The notes under the pieces are model-generated. The model saw only the letters and a list, made by a program, of their open reading frames with translations. It did no database searches and was not told the DNA's origin. Below, in pieces: positions 56,081 through 64,000 of a DNA stretch of 64,000 nt. The stretch is from Sneathiella sp. P13V-1 (lineage in GTDB: Bacteria; Pseudomonadota; Alphaproteobacteria; Sneathiellales; Sneathiellaceae), in contig NZ_WYEU01000005.1 in assembly GCF_015143595.1 (NCBI RefSeq), positions 1 to 64,000 on the forward strand. The letters are read 5' to 3'. The stretch's first letter is position 1, and every line of letters begins with the position of its first letter. The position numbers and the translations under genes are program-made.

Positions 56081-57421
56081 ATGGTGCGTATGATTTTCTC
56101 CAGTTCAAAAGCGGTCGCAGCATTCCTTTTGACAAGTGTCATCATTATGAGTGTTCTGCGGTCGGCGGAAGCCCTCGAAATCCAGCAAGTGACCAGCCCT
56201 GGTGGAGTAAAAGCCTGGCTGGTTGAAGAAAAATCCATTCCGATCATCAGTATGGAGGTGATCTGGAAAGGGGGCTCTGTTGCTGTTCCAAAAGAGAAAG
56301 CGGGCCTAGCCCACCTTATGGCGTCAACCATGGATGAAGGGGCGGACGAGCTGGATAGCGAGGCATTCCAAAAACGTCTATCCGATCTCGCGATCAGCCT
56401 GTCTTTCAGTGCCAGCAAAGAAAACTTCTCAGGTTCTTTAAAGACACTTAGTCAGAACCGTGAGGAAGCATTTCAGTTATTTTCAAAGGCGATTACGGAT
56501 CCGAGATTTGATCAGGAGCCCGTTGAACGTATCAAAGGTCAAATTCTGGTAAGTCTGAACCAGAAGAAGAGCAACCCTAACAGTATCGCCGGCCGCAAAT
56601 GGTTCGAAAAGGCTTTTGAGGGAAATCCTCTCTCCATTCCATCGCAAGGGTATATGGAAACTCTGGAGATGCTTACCCCTGCGGATCTGAAGGAATTTAA
56701 ATCACGGCTGATAGCTTTGGACAATATCTATATTTCGGTTGTTGGGGATATTGATGCCGATACTTTAGGTCGGCTTTTGGATGAGACATTCGGCAAATTG
56801 CCAAAAGAAAATGGTGTTGGAAAAGCTCTGGAAATGACGGCTGCATTACCGGCTAATCCAATTGTGGATGTCACCGATATGACAATCCCGCAAAGCGTGG
56901 TGATATTTGGCGGGCAAGGTGTCAAACGGGATGATCCGGATTATTATGCGGCCTATGTTTTGAATTATATTTTGGGCGGCGGAGGATTTGCCAGCCGCCT
57001 CAACGAAGAAATCCGCGAAAAACGAGGCCTGGTATATTCGGTATATAGCTATCTCTCGCCCTACCGATCTGTTGGGTTGCAGCTTGGTGGTTTTGGCACC
57101 AGCAATAAATCAGTTGGCGAAGCGATCGGACTGGTTAAGGCAGAGTTTCAGAAAATCCGGGAAAACGGAGTCACGGAGAGAGAGCTTGCCGCGGCTAAGA
57201 CGTATCTCAATGGATCTTTTCCTTTACGTCTGTCCTCCAACAATAAAATCGCCAACATTATGGTTGGAATGCAGTTATCGGAACTTGAGCCTTCCTATTT
57301 GTCAAAGCGTGCTGATTTGATCAATGCGGTAACGAATGAGGATATCAAAAGGGCGGCTTTGCGGCTAACGGATCCGGAGAAAATGATCATAACTGTGGTC
57401 GGTCAGCCAGAGGGACTTTAA
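56081..57421 (+). CDS. M16-family peptidase homologue, inactive partner
   Basis: A 446-residue protein with a signal peptide (about 1-32). The zinc motif is degenerate: HLMAS at 78-82 in place of HxxEH, so A81 and S82 replace the Glu and His. The substrate-binding R/Y region, GGGGFASRLNEEIREKRGLVYSVYS, is intact. This division, one active and one inactive subunit, is normal for bacterial M16B pairs. ATG 56081 is preferred over TTG 56048, with GGAGG nine bases upstream. Confidence 0.92.
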   Translation: MVRMIFSSSKAVAAFLLTSVIIMSVLRSAEALEIQQVTSPGGVKAWLVEEKSIPIISMEVIWKGGSVAVPKEKAGLAHLMASTMDEGADELDSEAFQKRLSDLAISLSFSASKENFSGSLKTLSQNREEAFQLFSKAITDPRFDQEPVERIKGQILVSLNQKKSNPNSIAGRKWFEKAFEGNPLSIPSQGYMETLEMLTPADLKEFKSRLIALDNIYISVVGDIDADTLGRLLDETFGKLPKENGVGKALEMTAALPANPIVDVTDMTIPQSVVIFGGQGVKRDDPDYYAAYVLNYILGGGGFASRLNEEIREKRGLVYSVYSYLSPYRSVGLQLGGFGTSNKSVGEAIGLVKAEFQKIRENGVTERELAAAKTYLNGSFPLRLSSNNKIANIMVGMQLSELEPSYLSKRADLINAVTNEDIKRAALRLTDPEKMIITVVGQPEGL

Positions 57422-57529
57422 TTCTCTCTCAAATGAACAGAAAGTGTGCGGTTTTGGCGTCGCATTCTGCTACGTTATCTTAACCCTTTTCTGAGAGATA
57501 AGGGGCTTAATCGTAGTGGGTGAGGGGTC

Positions 57530-58807
57530 ATGAACTACAAGCAGACATTTGAAAATTGTTTCGGTGAAGCGACTGATAAAAAGGACTGGCTTCGTACAGC
57601 CTTTTTGAAATCACTGGCGCAAACAGAAACGATTGCTGTTTCTCTGGAAACCATGCGGGATACAGGTCGCTTGCCAATCCTTGGCCTTCCCTACCAAGAA
57701 CAGGATCTCGATGATCTGGCTAATCATCCTTTTCTGAAAGACAATGATTTTAAGCGTTATGTCGTGGTGGGGATTGGCGGCTCCTCCCTAGGCGCACAGG
57801 TGCTTGTCAGTTTGCGCGACAAGGATGATGAACCTTACATTCATTTTTGGGATACGCTTGATTACCATGTGATGAAACCTCATCTGACCGGTAAAAAACT
57901 TCAAAACACGGCTTTCCTTCTTATTTCAAAATCTGGCACGACGCCTGAGATTATGGCGCAAACCTTGCTGGTTATCGAAGCGCTGAACAACTCTGGAGGC
58001 GCGGAACAGGTGCGTTCGCAATGCCTTGCGATTTGTGAGCCGGGGAATAACCCACTTGGCCTTATTGCAGATAAATGGGGAATAGAACGTCTGGATCATG
58101 ATCCAAATGTCGGCGGACGATATTCAGGACTTTCTGTCGTTGGTGCCTTACCTGCTATTCTGGGTGGCATCGATATGAAAAAGGTGCGAAGGGGTGCTCG
58201 AAAAGTTCTAGATGACGCCTTGCAAAACGCCGAATCTGCACCTCGTGCTGCCGCTGCACTTAATCATGCGTTATATGATTTGCATGGTGTGCGTATGAAT
58301 GTTCTGATGCCATATGCCAAGCAATTGGAGCCTTTTACCCACTGGTTCAGGCAGTTATGGGCAGAGAGTATTGGTAAAGACGGCCGAGGCAGCACGCCAC
58401 TTAACGCGCTTGGACCCATTGACCAACATAGCCAATTGCAGCTTTGGCTGGATGGGCCAAATGATAAATTCTTCACCTTGATTATTAATCACCAACAGGA
58501 TGAAAGCCCGATTATGGATGTTGGGCTCGCGGATAATCACCCTGAGTTGGAATATCTTCGTGATCATAGAATCAGTGAAGTGGTCCTTGCGGAAGCAAAT
58601 GCAACGGCCAAGACACTGGCAGATCGCGGCAAATTCCTACGCTGTATCTACATTGATAAACTGGATGAAGAAACGCTTGGTGCGTTGATAATGCACTTTA
58701 TGTTGGAAACCATCTTTACCTGTTACCTTCTAGACGTTAATCCTTTTGATCAGCCTGCCGTTGAAGATGGCAAGCGACTAACGAAAGAGTATCTAAAAGG
58801 TGACTGA
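57530..58807 (+). CDS. pgi: Glucose-6-phosphate isomerase
   Basis: A 425-residue SIS-fold enzyme interconverting glucose-6-phosphate and fructose-6-phosphate. IGGSSLGAQ, SKSGTTPE and the C-terminal region fit the family; it is shorter than the E. coli enzyme (549) and resembles the compact alphaproteobacterial form. Its stop shares TGATG with the mutL start, so the two are coupled. Confidence 0.9.
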   Translation: MNYKQTFENCFGEATDKKDWLRTAFLKSLAQTETIAVSLETMRDTGRLPILGLPYQEQDLDDLANHPFLKDNDFKRYVVVGIGGSSLGAQVLVSLRDKDDEPYIHFWDTLDYHVMKPHLTGKKLQNTAFLLISKSGTTPEIMAQTLLVIEALNNSGGAEQVRSQCLAICEPGNNPLGLIADKWGIERLDHDPNVGGRYSGLSVVGALPAILGGIDMKKVRRGARKVLDDALQNAESAPRAAAALNHALYDLHGVRMNVLMPYAKQLEPFTHWFRQLWAESIGKDGRGSTPLNALGPIDQHSQLQLWLDGPNDKFFTLIINHQQDESPIMDVGLADNHPELEYLRDHRISEVVLAEANATAKTLADRGKFLRCIYIDKLDEETLGALIMHFMLETIFTCYLLDVNPFDQPAVEDGKRLTKEYLKGD

Positions 58808-60663
58808 TGACGCTTCGGCGGCTTCCCGATAATATTGTCAACCAAATCGCCGCCGGTGAAGTGATCGAAAGACCTGCATCTGCGGTAAAAGAACTTGTTG
58901 AAAACGCCATTGACGCGGGTGCCACGCGCATTGATGTGGTGATGCGTAATGGCGGAAGGTCTCTCTTGTCGGTAACCGACAATGGCAAGGGCATGTCGGA
59001 GGACGAGCTTGCGCTGTGTTTTGAACGTCACGCGACGTCGAAATTACCCGATGAGGATTTGGTTCACATTCAGCATCTGGGTTTTCGCGGGGAAGCCATT
59101 CCGTCTATCGCATCAGTCAGCCGCATGACTATTTCCACACGAACGAAAGATGCCGATACCGGTTGGACCCTGACGGTCGAGGGGGGAACTCGTGGTGATG
59201 TGCAGCCTGTGGGGATGCCAGCGGGAACGCGTGTGGAAGTGCGCGACATTTTCTTCGCTACACCTGCGCGCCTTAAATTTCTGAAATCAGAACGAGCTGA
59301 GTTCGGAGCGGCGCTGGATGTGATGCGCCGGCTTGCCATGGCCTATCCTCATATTGCTTTTTCTCTGGCAGATGAAAAACGTACTGCGCTCAAAGTTAAT
59401 GCCGCGCAAGGTGATTTGTTTGAAGCCTGGCTGGATCGCTTGGGCGCGATTATGGGCCGTGAATTTACGGAAAACGCCCTTAAGATTGATGCGGAGCGGG
59501 ATGGTATTATCCTGACCGGCTATGCAGGTGTGCCCACATTGAACCGTGGTAATGCGGCAATGCAGTTCATGTTTGTAAATGGTCGCCCGGTGAAAGATAA
59601 ACAGTTTACCGGCGCGGTACGGGCAGCCTATATGGATTTGCTAGCCCGCAATCGTCACCCCTTATTGGCATTGTTCTTAGAGCTGCCGCCGGAACAGGTG
59701 GACGTAAACGTGCATCCGGCAAAAGCGGAAGTGCGGTTTCGGGATTCCGGTGGTGTGCGTGGTCTTATCATCGGTGCTCTAAGGAATGCGCTTGCAGAAA
59801 ATGGTCATCAGGCATCTTCCACAATTGGTGGGCAAGTACTTGGGGCTTTTAAACCACAAAGTGTCCAGCTACCTTTGCAAAGCAGACCTTCGCGTCCGGT
59901 TGGGATGGGGAACTGGTCTGACGTTCAACAAGAACGTCGCGCCTATCAGGGGCTGCAAGAAGAAGCGGCGACATATCACGCACCGCTTCCGGTAAGCGGT
60001 TCGGTTCCCGAAATTGCAGACCCTCTGCCTGTTCAGGGTGTTGGCGATGAACAAAGCCCTGCACCGGAACGACCAATTGAAGATTATCCCTTGGGCGCAG
60101 CACGTGGCCAATTACATGAAACCTATATTGTTGCACAGACGCGTGATGGTATGGTTTTGGTTGATCAACACGCAGCCCATGAACGGTTGGTTATGGAGCG
60201 CATGAAGAAGGCGTTTGCCGAGAATAATGTCCCAAGGCAGATGCTTCTATTGCCGGACGTTGTGGAACTGGATGAAGTTTCCGCCAATCGTATTAGCGAA
60301 CGCGCAGAAGAACTTGCCCAAATGGGACTGGTGATTGAACCCTTCGGTCGTGGGGCAATTGTTGTTCGGGAAACACCAGCCATGCTCGGGACCTGTGACG
60401 TAAAGAACCTCATTCAGGATTTGGCTGATGATCTTGACGAATATGATACGGCGCTTGCATTAAAAGATCGTATGGATGATGTGTTCGCCACGATGGCATG
60501 TCATGGGTCCGTGCGGTCTGGTCGCCGCTTAACCGCTGAAGAGATGAACGCCCTTCTAAGGGAAATGGAAGTGACGCCGCATTCCGGGCAATGCAATCAC
60601 GGCCGCCCAACCTATGTCGAGCTGAAGCTGCACGATATTGAAAAGCTGTTCGGTCGCCGGTAA
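58807..60663 (+). CDS. mutL: DNA mismatch repair protein MutL
   Basis: A 618-residue GHKL ATPase with motifs LVENAIDAGAT, DNGKGM and GFRGEAIPSIA. The C-terminal domain has DQHAAHERLVME, matching the endonuclease motif DQHA-x2-E-x4-E, and ACHGSVRSGRRL and QCNHGRP, so it should nick DNA itself. This fits the absence of MutH outside a few gammaproteobacteria. A flexible linker spans about 335-420. Confidence 0.96.
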   Translation: MTLRRLPDNIVNQIAAGEVIERPASAVKELVENAIDAGATRIDVVMRNGGRSLLSVTDNGKGMSEDELALCFERHATSKLPDEDLVHIQHLGFRGEAIPSIASVSRMTISTRTKDADTGWTLTVEGGTRGDVQPVGMPAGTRVEVRDIFFATPARLKFLKSERAEFGAALDVMRRLAMAYPHIAFSLADEKRTALKVNAAQGDLFEAWLDRLGAIMGREFTENALKIDAERDGIILTGYAGVPTLNRGNAAMQFMFVNGRPVKDKQFTGAVRAAYMDLLARNRHPLLALFLELPPEQVDVNVHPAKAEVRFRDSGGVRGLIIGALRNALAENGHQASSTIGGQVLGAFKPQSVQLPLQSRPSRPVGMGNWSDVQQERRAYQGLQEEAATYHAPLPVSGSVPEIADPLPVQGVGDEQSPAPERPIEDYPLGAARGQLHETYIVAQTRDGMVLVDQHAAHERLVMERMKKAFAENNVPRQMLLLPDVVELDEVSANRISERAEELAQMGLVIEPFGRGAIVVRETPAMLGTCDVKNLIQDLADDLDEYDTALALKDRMDDVFATMACHGSVRSGRRLTAEEMNALLREMEVTPHSGQCNHGRPTYVELKLHDIEKLFGRR

Positions 60664-60680
60664 GTCCTTTGGAGAACAAG

Positions 60681-61874
60681 ATGTCTGAACTTAAACAACA
60701 TTCCTTTGATGTTGTGATTATCGGTGGTGGGGCCGCAGGCTTGATGGCGGCGATAGAAGCGGGTAAACGCGGCCGTCAGACCTTGGTTGTTGAAAAAGCC
60801 GAGAAGGTCGGGAATAAGATCCTGATCAGTGGCGGAGGCCGCTGTAATTTTACGAATATCGGGGCGGCACCTGACCGGTACGTGTCTGAAAACAAGCACT
60901 TCATGAAATCTGCCCTCCGTCGTTATACCCAAGCAGATTTCATTTCCATGGTCGAAAAGCACAATGTTGCCTACCACGAGAAGAAATTGGGTCAGCTTTT
61001 TTGTGACAACGGTGCCGCCAGTATTAATGAGATGCTGCTTAAAGAATGTGATCAGGCTGATGTCGCTATTTGGTGCGATGCTACGGTTAAAGATGTTCAG
61101 CAAGAGGAAGAAGGCTTTGTGGTGCTTTTGGATGGGCAAGCAGTTCATTGCAAGTCGGTGATTGTTGCCAGCGGTGGCCTTTCCATTCCAAAGATGGGGG
61201 CAAATGATTTCGCTCACCGCATGGCGCGAAAATTTGATCTTATCGTTACAGAAATGAAACCGGGTCTAGTCCCTTTTACCTTCGAATCTGCCGACATGAA
61301 GCGGTTTTCCGATTTGACCGGGGTAGCGGCAGATGCAGAGGTGTCGATCGGAAAGGTAAAATTCCGGGAGAATATTTTATTTACCCACAAAGGAATGAGC
61401 GGCCCCGCCATTTTGCAGATTTCTTCATTCTGGGACGAAGGGAAGAGCGTCAAAATTGACTTCCTGCCTGATCTGGATCTGTTAGAAGAATTTAAGAAAC
61501 AACGGAATGAAAACCCGAAATCTTCCGTTCGGAAGTTTGTCTCGAACCTGCTCCCCAATAAACTGGCGGAACGATTGATAGAACCTTTTGGAGAGCTTCC
61601 TGAATTTGGGAATTGTTCAGACAAGCTGTTTCGAAACATTGCGGCGGCGTTTAAGGAAATTCATGTTACCCCAAATGGCACTGAAGGTTACCGGAAGGCA
61701 GAGGTGACAGTCGGTGGGGTTAGCACATCCGAGCTAAGTTCCAAAACCATGGAAACCAAAAGCGTTCCGGGCCTGTATTTTATAGGGGAGGCTGTTGATG
61801 TGACGGGTTTCCTTGGCGGATATAATTTCCAATGGGCGTGGTCGTCAGGTTACGTTGCCGGGCAATATGCGTGA
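60681..61874 (+). CDS. HI0933-like flavoprotein (NAD(P)/FAD-dependent oxidoreductase)
   Basis: A 397-residue flavoprotein with the dinucleotide motif GGGAAGLMAA near residue 14 and ISGGGRCNFTN near 50, and a C-terminal GGYNFQWAWSSG, as in the HI0933/YhiN group. Function in this family is unsettled. ATG 60681 with GGAG six bases upstream is preferred over TTG 60669. The PhyH gene overlaps its end by eight bases. Confidence 0.9.
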   Translation: MSELKQHSFDVVIIGGGAAGLMAAIEAGKRGRQTLVVEKAEKVGNKILISGGGRCNFTNIGAAPDRYVSENKHFMKSALRRYTQADFISMVEKHNVAYHEKKLGQLFCDNGAASINEMLLKECDQADVAIWCDATVKDVQQEEEGFVVLLDGQAVHCKSVIVASGGLSIPKMGANDFAHRMARKFDLIVTEMKPGLVPFTFESADMKRFSDLTGVAADAEVSIGKVKFRENILFTHKGMSGPAILQISSFWDEGKSVKIDFLPDLDLLEEFKKQRNENPKSSVRKFVSNLLPNKLAERLIEPFGELPEFGNCSDKLFRNIAAAFKEIHVTPNGTEGYRKAEVTVGGVSTSELSSKTMETKSVPGLYFIGEAVDVTGFLGGYNFQWAWSSGYVAGQYA

Positions 61875-62673
61875 CGATCCAAAATATTGGCGAGAGCTTT
61901 GTCCTCGCCTTCATATAGAGGAGGCAGCGCAACCAGTGCAATCCCTTCTGGGCATCAGCGATGTGACCAAAGCGACTGATGATATTCGATCCTGCGGGTA
62001 TCTGACTATCTCAGATGTTATCCCCGATGATCTAGTTCGGAAGTTAAAAGCGGGGATGGATAAGCTGGTGAGCGAAGAAATCGAACCCGTTTATATTTAT
62101 CTTTATGATGAGGCGTGGCAGCTGTTCGAAAGTCTGCGTCCACTTTTGTCAGCCATATTGGGGGAGGGATATAAAACCCTTCCAAATTTCTGGGCGTGGC
62201 ATCTGGCGGATGGCGGTGCAAAAGGCTGGCCTCCGCATCGTGATTGCAGCGCCGAGACGGTGTTTGATATTGGCGGTGATCAGATTTTCATGAGCTTTTC
62301 TCTATGGGTGCCGCTGGTTGATGTGGAGGAGGCGAATGGCTGTATGTATGTCATCCCCCGAGATCAAGAACAGAACTTACCTGCAGACCATGAATTTCAG
62401 CGTGAGCAGTTGGACGCCTACGGGGTGCCATTAACAGTCAGTGCGGGGAGTGTCCTTGGTTGGCCTCAGGATCTGATCCATTGGGGCGGGGAATATTCAG
62501 ATAGCGCATTGCCAGCCCGCAGAAGCCTGTCATTTGAGTTTCAAAACACCGCTTTTGATCCCTTGGCAGAACCGTTATTGGATACCGGACATCCGCCAGA
62601 TTTTAAAACGCGACTTGCCCTTCTGGATCAGCAATTTGAGAAATACCGCCATATTGCCGGTGTGTTAGGTTAA
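61867..62673 (+). CDS. Phytanoyl-CoA dioxygenase-family protein
   Basis: A 268-residue Fe(II)/2-oxoglutarate oxygenase-like protein. The metal triad is H124, D126 (PPHRD) and H205 (LIHWGG); an Arg near 218 could bind 2-oxoglutarate. ATG 61867 lies inside the end of the flavoprotein gene; an in-frame TTG at 61813 is less likely. The substrate is unknown; bacterial members often hydroxylate small secondary metabolites. It ends four bases into the stop of the convergent rsmD. Confidence 0.85.
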   Translation: MRDDPKYWRELCPRLHIEEAAQPVQSLLGISDVTKATDDIRSCGYLTISDVIPDDLVRKLKAGMDKLVSEEIEPVYIYLYDEAWQLFESLRPLLSAILGEGYKTLPNFWAWHLADGGAKGWPPHRDCSAETVFDIGGDQIFMSFSLWVPLVDVEEANGCMYVIPRDQEQNLPADHEFQREQLDAYGVPLTVSAGSVLGWPQDLIHWGGEYSDSALPARRSLSFEFQNTAFDPLAEPLLDTGHPPDFKTRLALLDQQFEKYRHIAGVLG

Positions 62674-63239
62674 GCGACAACTTTCAGGAAGATGAGCTTT
62701 GCAGCTCCGTATTTCCGCTCGTCCAACAATTCAAACTGATCCGGTGCCGTGAACTTCTCTTTCGCGGCGAGCTCAACCACAGCAATTGACCCTTCTTTTA
62801 GCCAGTTTGTCTCCAGCAGATTTTGAAGCGCAGGTGCTGCCAAATCCATATTGTAAGGAGGATCCATGAGCAGCAAATCTGCAGGAGGGCCGCCGCGTCC
62901 GCACTTGGTGGCATCCTTATTTAGGACCATGGTCTGGCGTTGTGCACCCAACAAGGCAATGTTTTGCTTGGTGAGCTTCAGGCTATCGTGATGATTATCC
63001 ATGAAGACAACATCACTTGCCCCACGAGACAAGGCTTCAAGCCCTAAAGCGCCGGTTCCGCAAAAAGCGTCCAGAACGCGCGCGCCGCGAGGTAGGGGAC
63101 CATTGTCGGTTCGGTAGTTGTCGCCATGACCTAAGATGTTAAACAAGGCCTCGCGTGTACGATCCGCTGTTGGCCTAACACGTTTATCTTCCGGCAGAAG
63201 CAGTTTCTTGCCTCGCGCCTCTCCTCCGACGATCCGCAT
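62670..63239 (-). CDS. rsmD: 16S rRNA (guanine(966)-N2)-methyltransferase
   Basis: A 189-residue SAM-dependent methyltransferase. MRIVGGEARGKKL...RPTADRTREALFNIL is the RsmD N-terminus; DAFCGTGALGLEALSRGA binds SAM; MDPPY is the catalytic N-methyltransferase motif. Its ATG overlaps the stop of the pseudouridine synthase gene by one base, as commonly seen for this pair. Confidence 0.95.
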   Translation of the reverse strand: MRIVGGEARGKKLLLPEDKRVRPTADRTREALFNILGHGDNYRTDNGPLPRGARVLDAFCGTGALGLEALSRGASDVVFMDNHHDSLKLTKQNIALLGAQRQTMVLNKDATKCGRGGPPADLLLMDPPYNMDLAAPALQNLLETNWLKEGSIAVVELAAKEKFTAPDQFELLDERKYGAAKLIFLKVVA

Positions 63240-64000
63240 TAACGCTCTCGTTTACGTGGTGGTTTGCTACCCGGTTTACCTGCTGGTTTCCGAGGCGCAG
63301 GTTTTTTCGCGCCGCTTTTAAGGCTCAGTTTACCGCCTTGATTGCGACGGCCCCGGCCTCCACGGTGCTGCGGTTCTTCTTCCGGCTCTTCAAACTTCTC
63401 AACACCCATCTGATCACGAAGGATCTTGGATTTAACTTCATCCGTTTCGCCTTCTTTCAATTCGCCCAATTGCAGAGGGCCATAAGACGTGCGGATCAGC
63501 CGAAGAACCGGATAATTCAGATGTTCCATCACTTTGCGGATTTCACGGTTTTTACCTTCGCGAAGTGAAATGGTTAGCCAGGAATTAGCCCCCTTAGAAC
63601 TGTCGAGAGTTGCCTCAATGGCGTCATACCGGATGCCCTCAACAGTAATACCTTTTGCAAGGCGGGCAAGTTCAGCTTCTTTTGGGTGACCATGGACGCG
63701 GACACGATATTTACGCTTCCAACCCGTTGCAGGAAGCTCTAATCGTCGGGCCAGTTCCCCATCATTGGTCAGAAGCAACAATCCTTCTGAGTTCAAATCA
63801 AGACGTCCAACCGAAATCACGCGGGGGAAATCTTCAGGCAGTTTGCTGAAAACGGTATCTCGCCCTTTTTCATCCTTGTGGCTTGTGACAAGACCGACAG
63901 GCTTGTGATAACGCCACAGGCGTGGACGCTCTTTCTTAGGCAAAGGTTTGCCATCCACCAGAATTTTGTCGCGCATGGACACAGTCACCGCAGGGGTGGT
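63239..64000 (-). CDS. RsuA/RluB-family pseudouridine synthase, 5'-truncated by the window
   Basis: The frame stays open to the window edge and reads TTPAVTVSMRDKILVDGKPL there, which is the end of an S4 domain, so the true start is beyond 64000. The catalytic tract is VGRLDLNSEGLLLLTNDG with the nucleophilic Asp in GRLD; GKNREIRKVMEHL is also typical. A basic, Gly/Arg/Lys/Pro-rich tail follows (about the last 50 residues). It probably modifies 23S or 16S rRNA. Which site cannot be told. Confidence 0.93.
   Translation of the reverse strand, partial: TTPAVTVSMRDKILVDGKPLPKKERPRLWRYHKPVGLVTSHKDEKGRDTVFSKLPEDFPRVISVGRLDLNSEGLLLLTNDGELARRLELPATGWKRKYRVRVHGHPKEAELARLAKGITVEGIRYDAIEATLDSSKGANSWLTISLREGKNREIRKVMEHLNYPVLRLIRTSYGPLQLGELKEGETDEVKSKILRDQMGVEKFEEPEEEPQHRGGRGRRNQGGKLSLKSGAKKPAPRKPAGKPGSKPPRKRER

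Noticed and set aside
56081-57421. Loss of the HxxEH zinc motif in the second M16 protein, as a possible decayed gene
   Set aside because: An inactive partner next to an active one is the standard arrangement of bacterial M16B pairs, and the frame is intact.

Overview
The window looks like a chromosomal segment of a moderate-GC alphaproteobacterium. The evidence is a set of alphaproteobacterial gene blocks: bolA / J-domain protein / cobS / cobT, ileS-lspA-DUF3035 lipoprotein-M16 peptidase pair, aroK-aroB opposite a small protein / secreted repeat protein / xerD, a Suv3-like helicase with an S4 RNA-binding protein, a TIGR01459-type HAD protein, a DUF6460 membrane protein, a PraR-like XRE regulator and an RHH_4-type regulator. 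I cannot name the genus. I see no rRNA, tRNA, insertion sequence, prophage, integrase of a mobile element or CRISPR array. No stretch over 300 bases lacks a gene.

Layout. 1-3.7 kb: the 3' part of a very large secreted RTX protein, cut by the window start. 3.8-4.9 kb: small membrane protein, DksA-like and GFA-type zinc proteins. 5.0-8.8 kb: two-subunit 2-oxoacid:ferredoxin oxidoreductase (korAB) and a TetR regulator. 8.9-18.2 kb: accessory metabolic region with an AsmA-like protein, an orphan TAXI binding protein, a TRAP-TAXI transporter, a divergent IclR regulator and three catabolic enzymes (acyl-CoA dehydrogenase, class II aldolase, cyclase-family hydrolase). 18.3-24.0 kb: an unusual three-part Nfu protein, a CDP-alcohol phosphatidyltransferase and the helicase/S4 operon. 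24.3-29.1 kb: methylmalonyl-CoA mutase, an HDAC-like deacylase, cytidine deaminase and meaB. 29.2-35.3 kb: rpmB, a dienelactone hydrolase-like protein, cobT, cobS, J-domain protein, XRE regulator, bolA and a ribbon-helix-helix protein. 35.3-39.2 kb: AEC transporter, CorC-like protein, aroB, aroK. 39.4-44.4 kb: a 46-codon gene, a secreted protein of unknown function, xerD, malyl-CoA lyase, accA. 44.5-48.7 kb: SDR, an EAL protein with an altered active site, a HAD protein, cheZ and cheY. 49.0-64 kb: MaoC hydratase, ribF, ileS, lspA, DUF3035 lipoprotein, two M16 peptidases, pgi, mutL, a flavoprotein, a PhyH-type dioxygenase, rsmD and a pseudouridine synthase cut by the window end.

How the genes fit together. 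Cobalamin-dependent metabolism is the clearest theme: mutase, its chaperone MeaB, and CobS/CobT of aerobic cobalt insertion. Malyl-CoA lyase and AccA are further acyl-CoA enzymes. KorAB suggests ferredoxin-linked 2-oxoglutarate oxidation. The TRAP-TAXI/IclR block looks like uptake and catabolism of an unidentified organic acid. CheY, CheZ and the TipF-like EAL protein point to a motile cell.

I did not find a clear-cut new defence or mobile system. The best second-look items are the methionine-dominated RTX array, the three-domain Nfu protein, CheZ with two FliM-like tail motifs, a terminator hairpin whose loop may carry the accA -35 box, the catabolic cluster, and the degenerate EAL protein.
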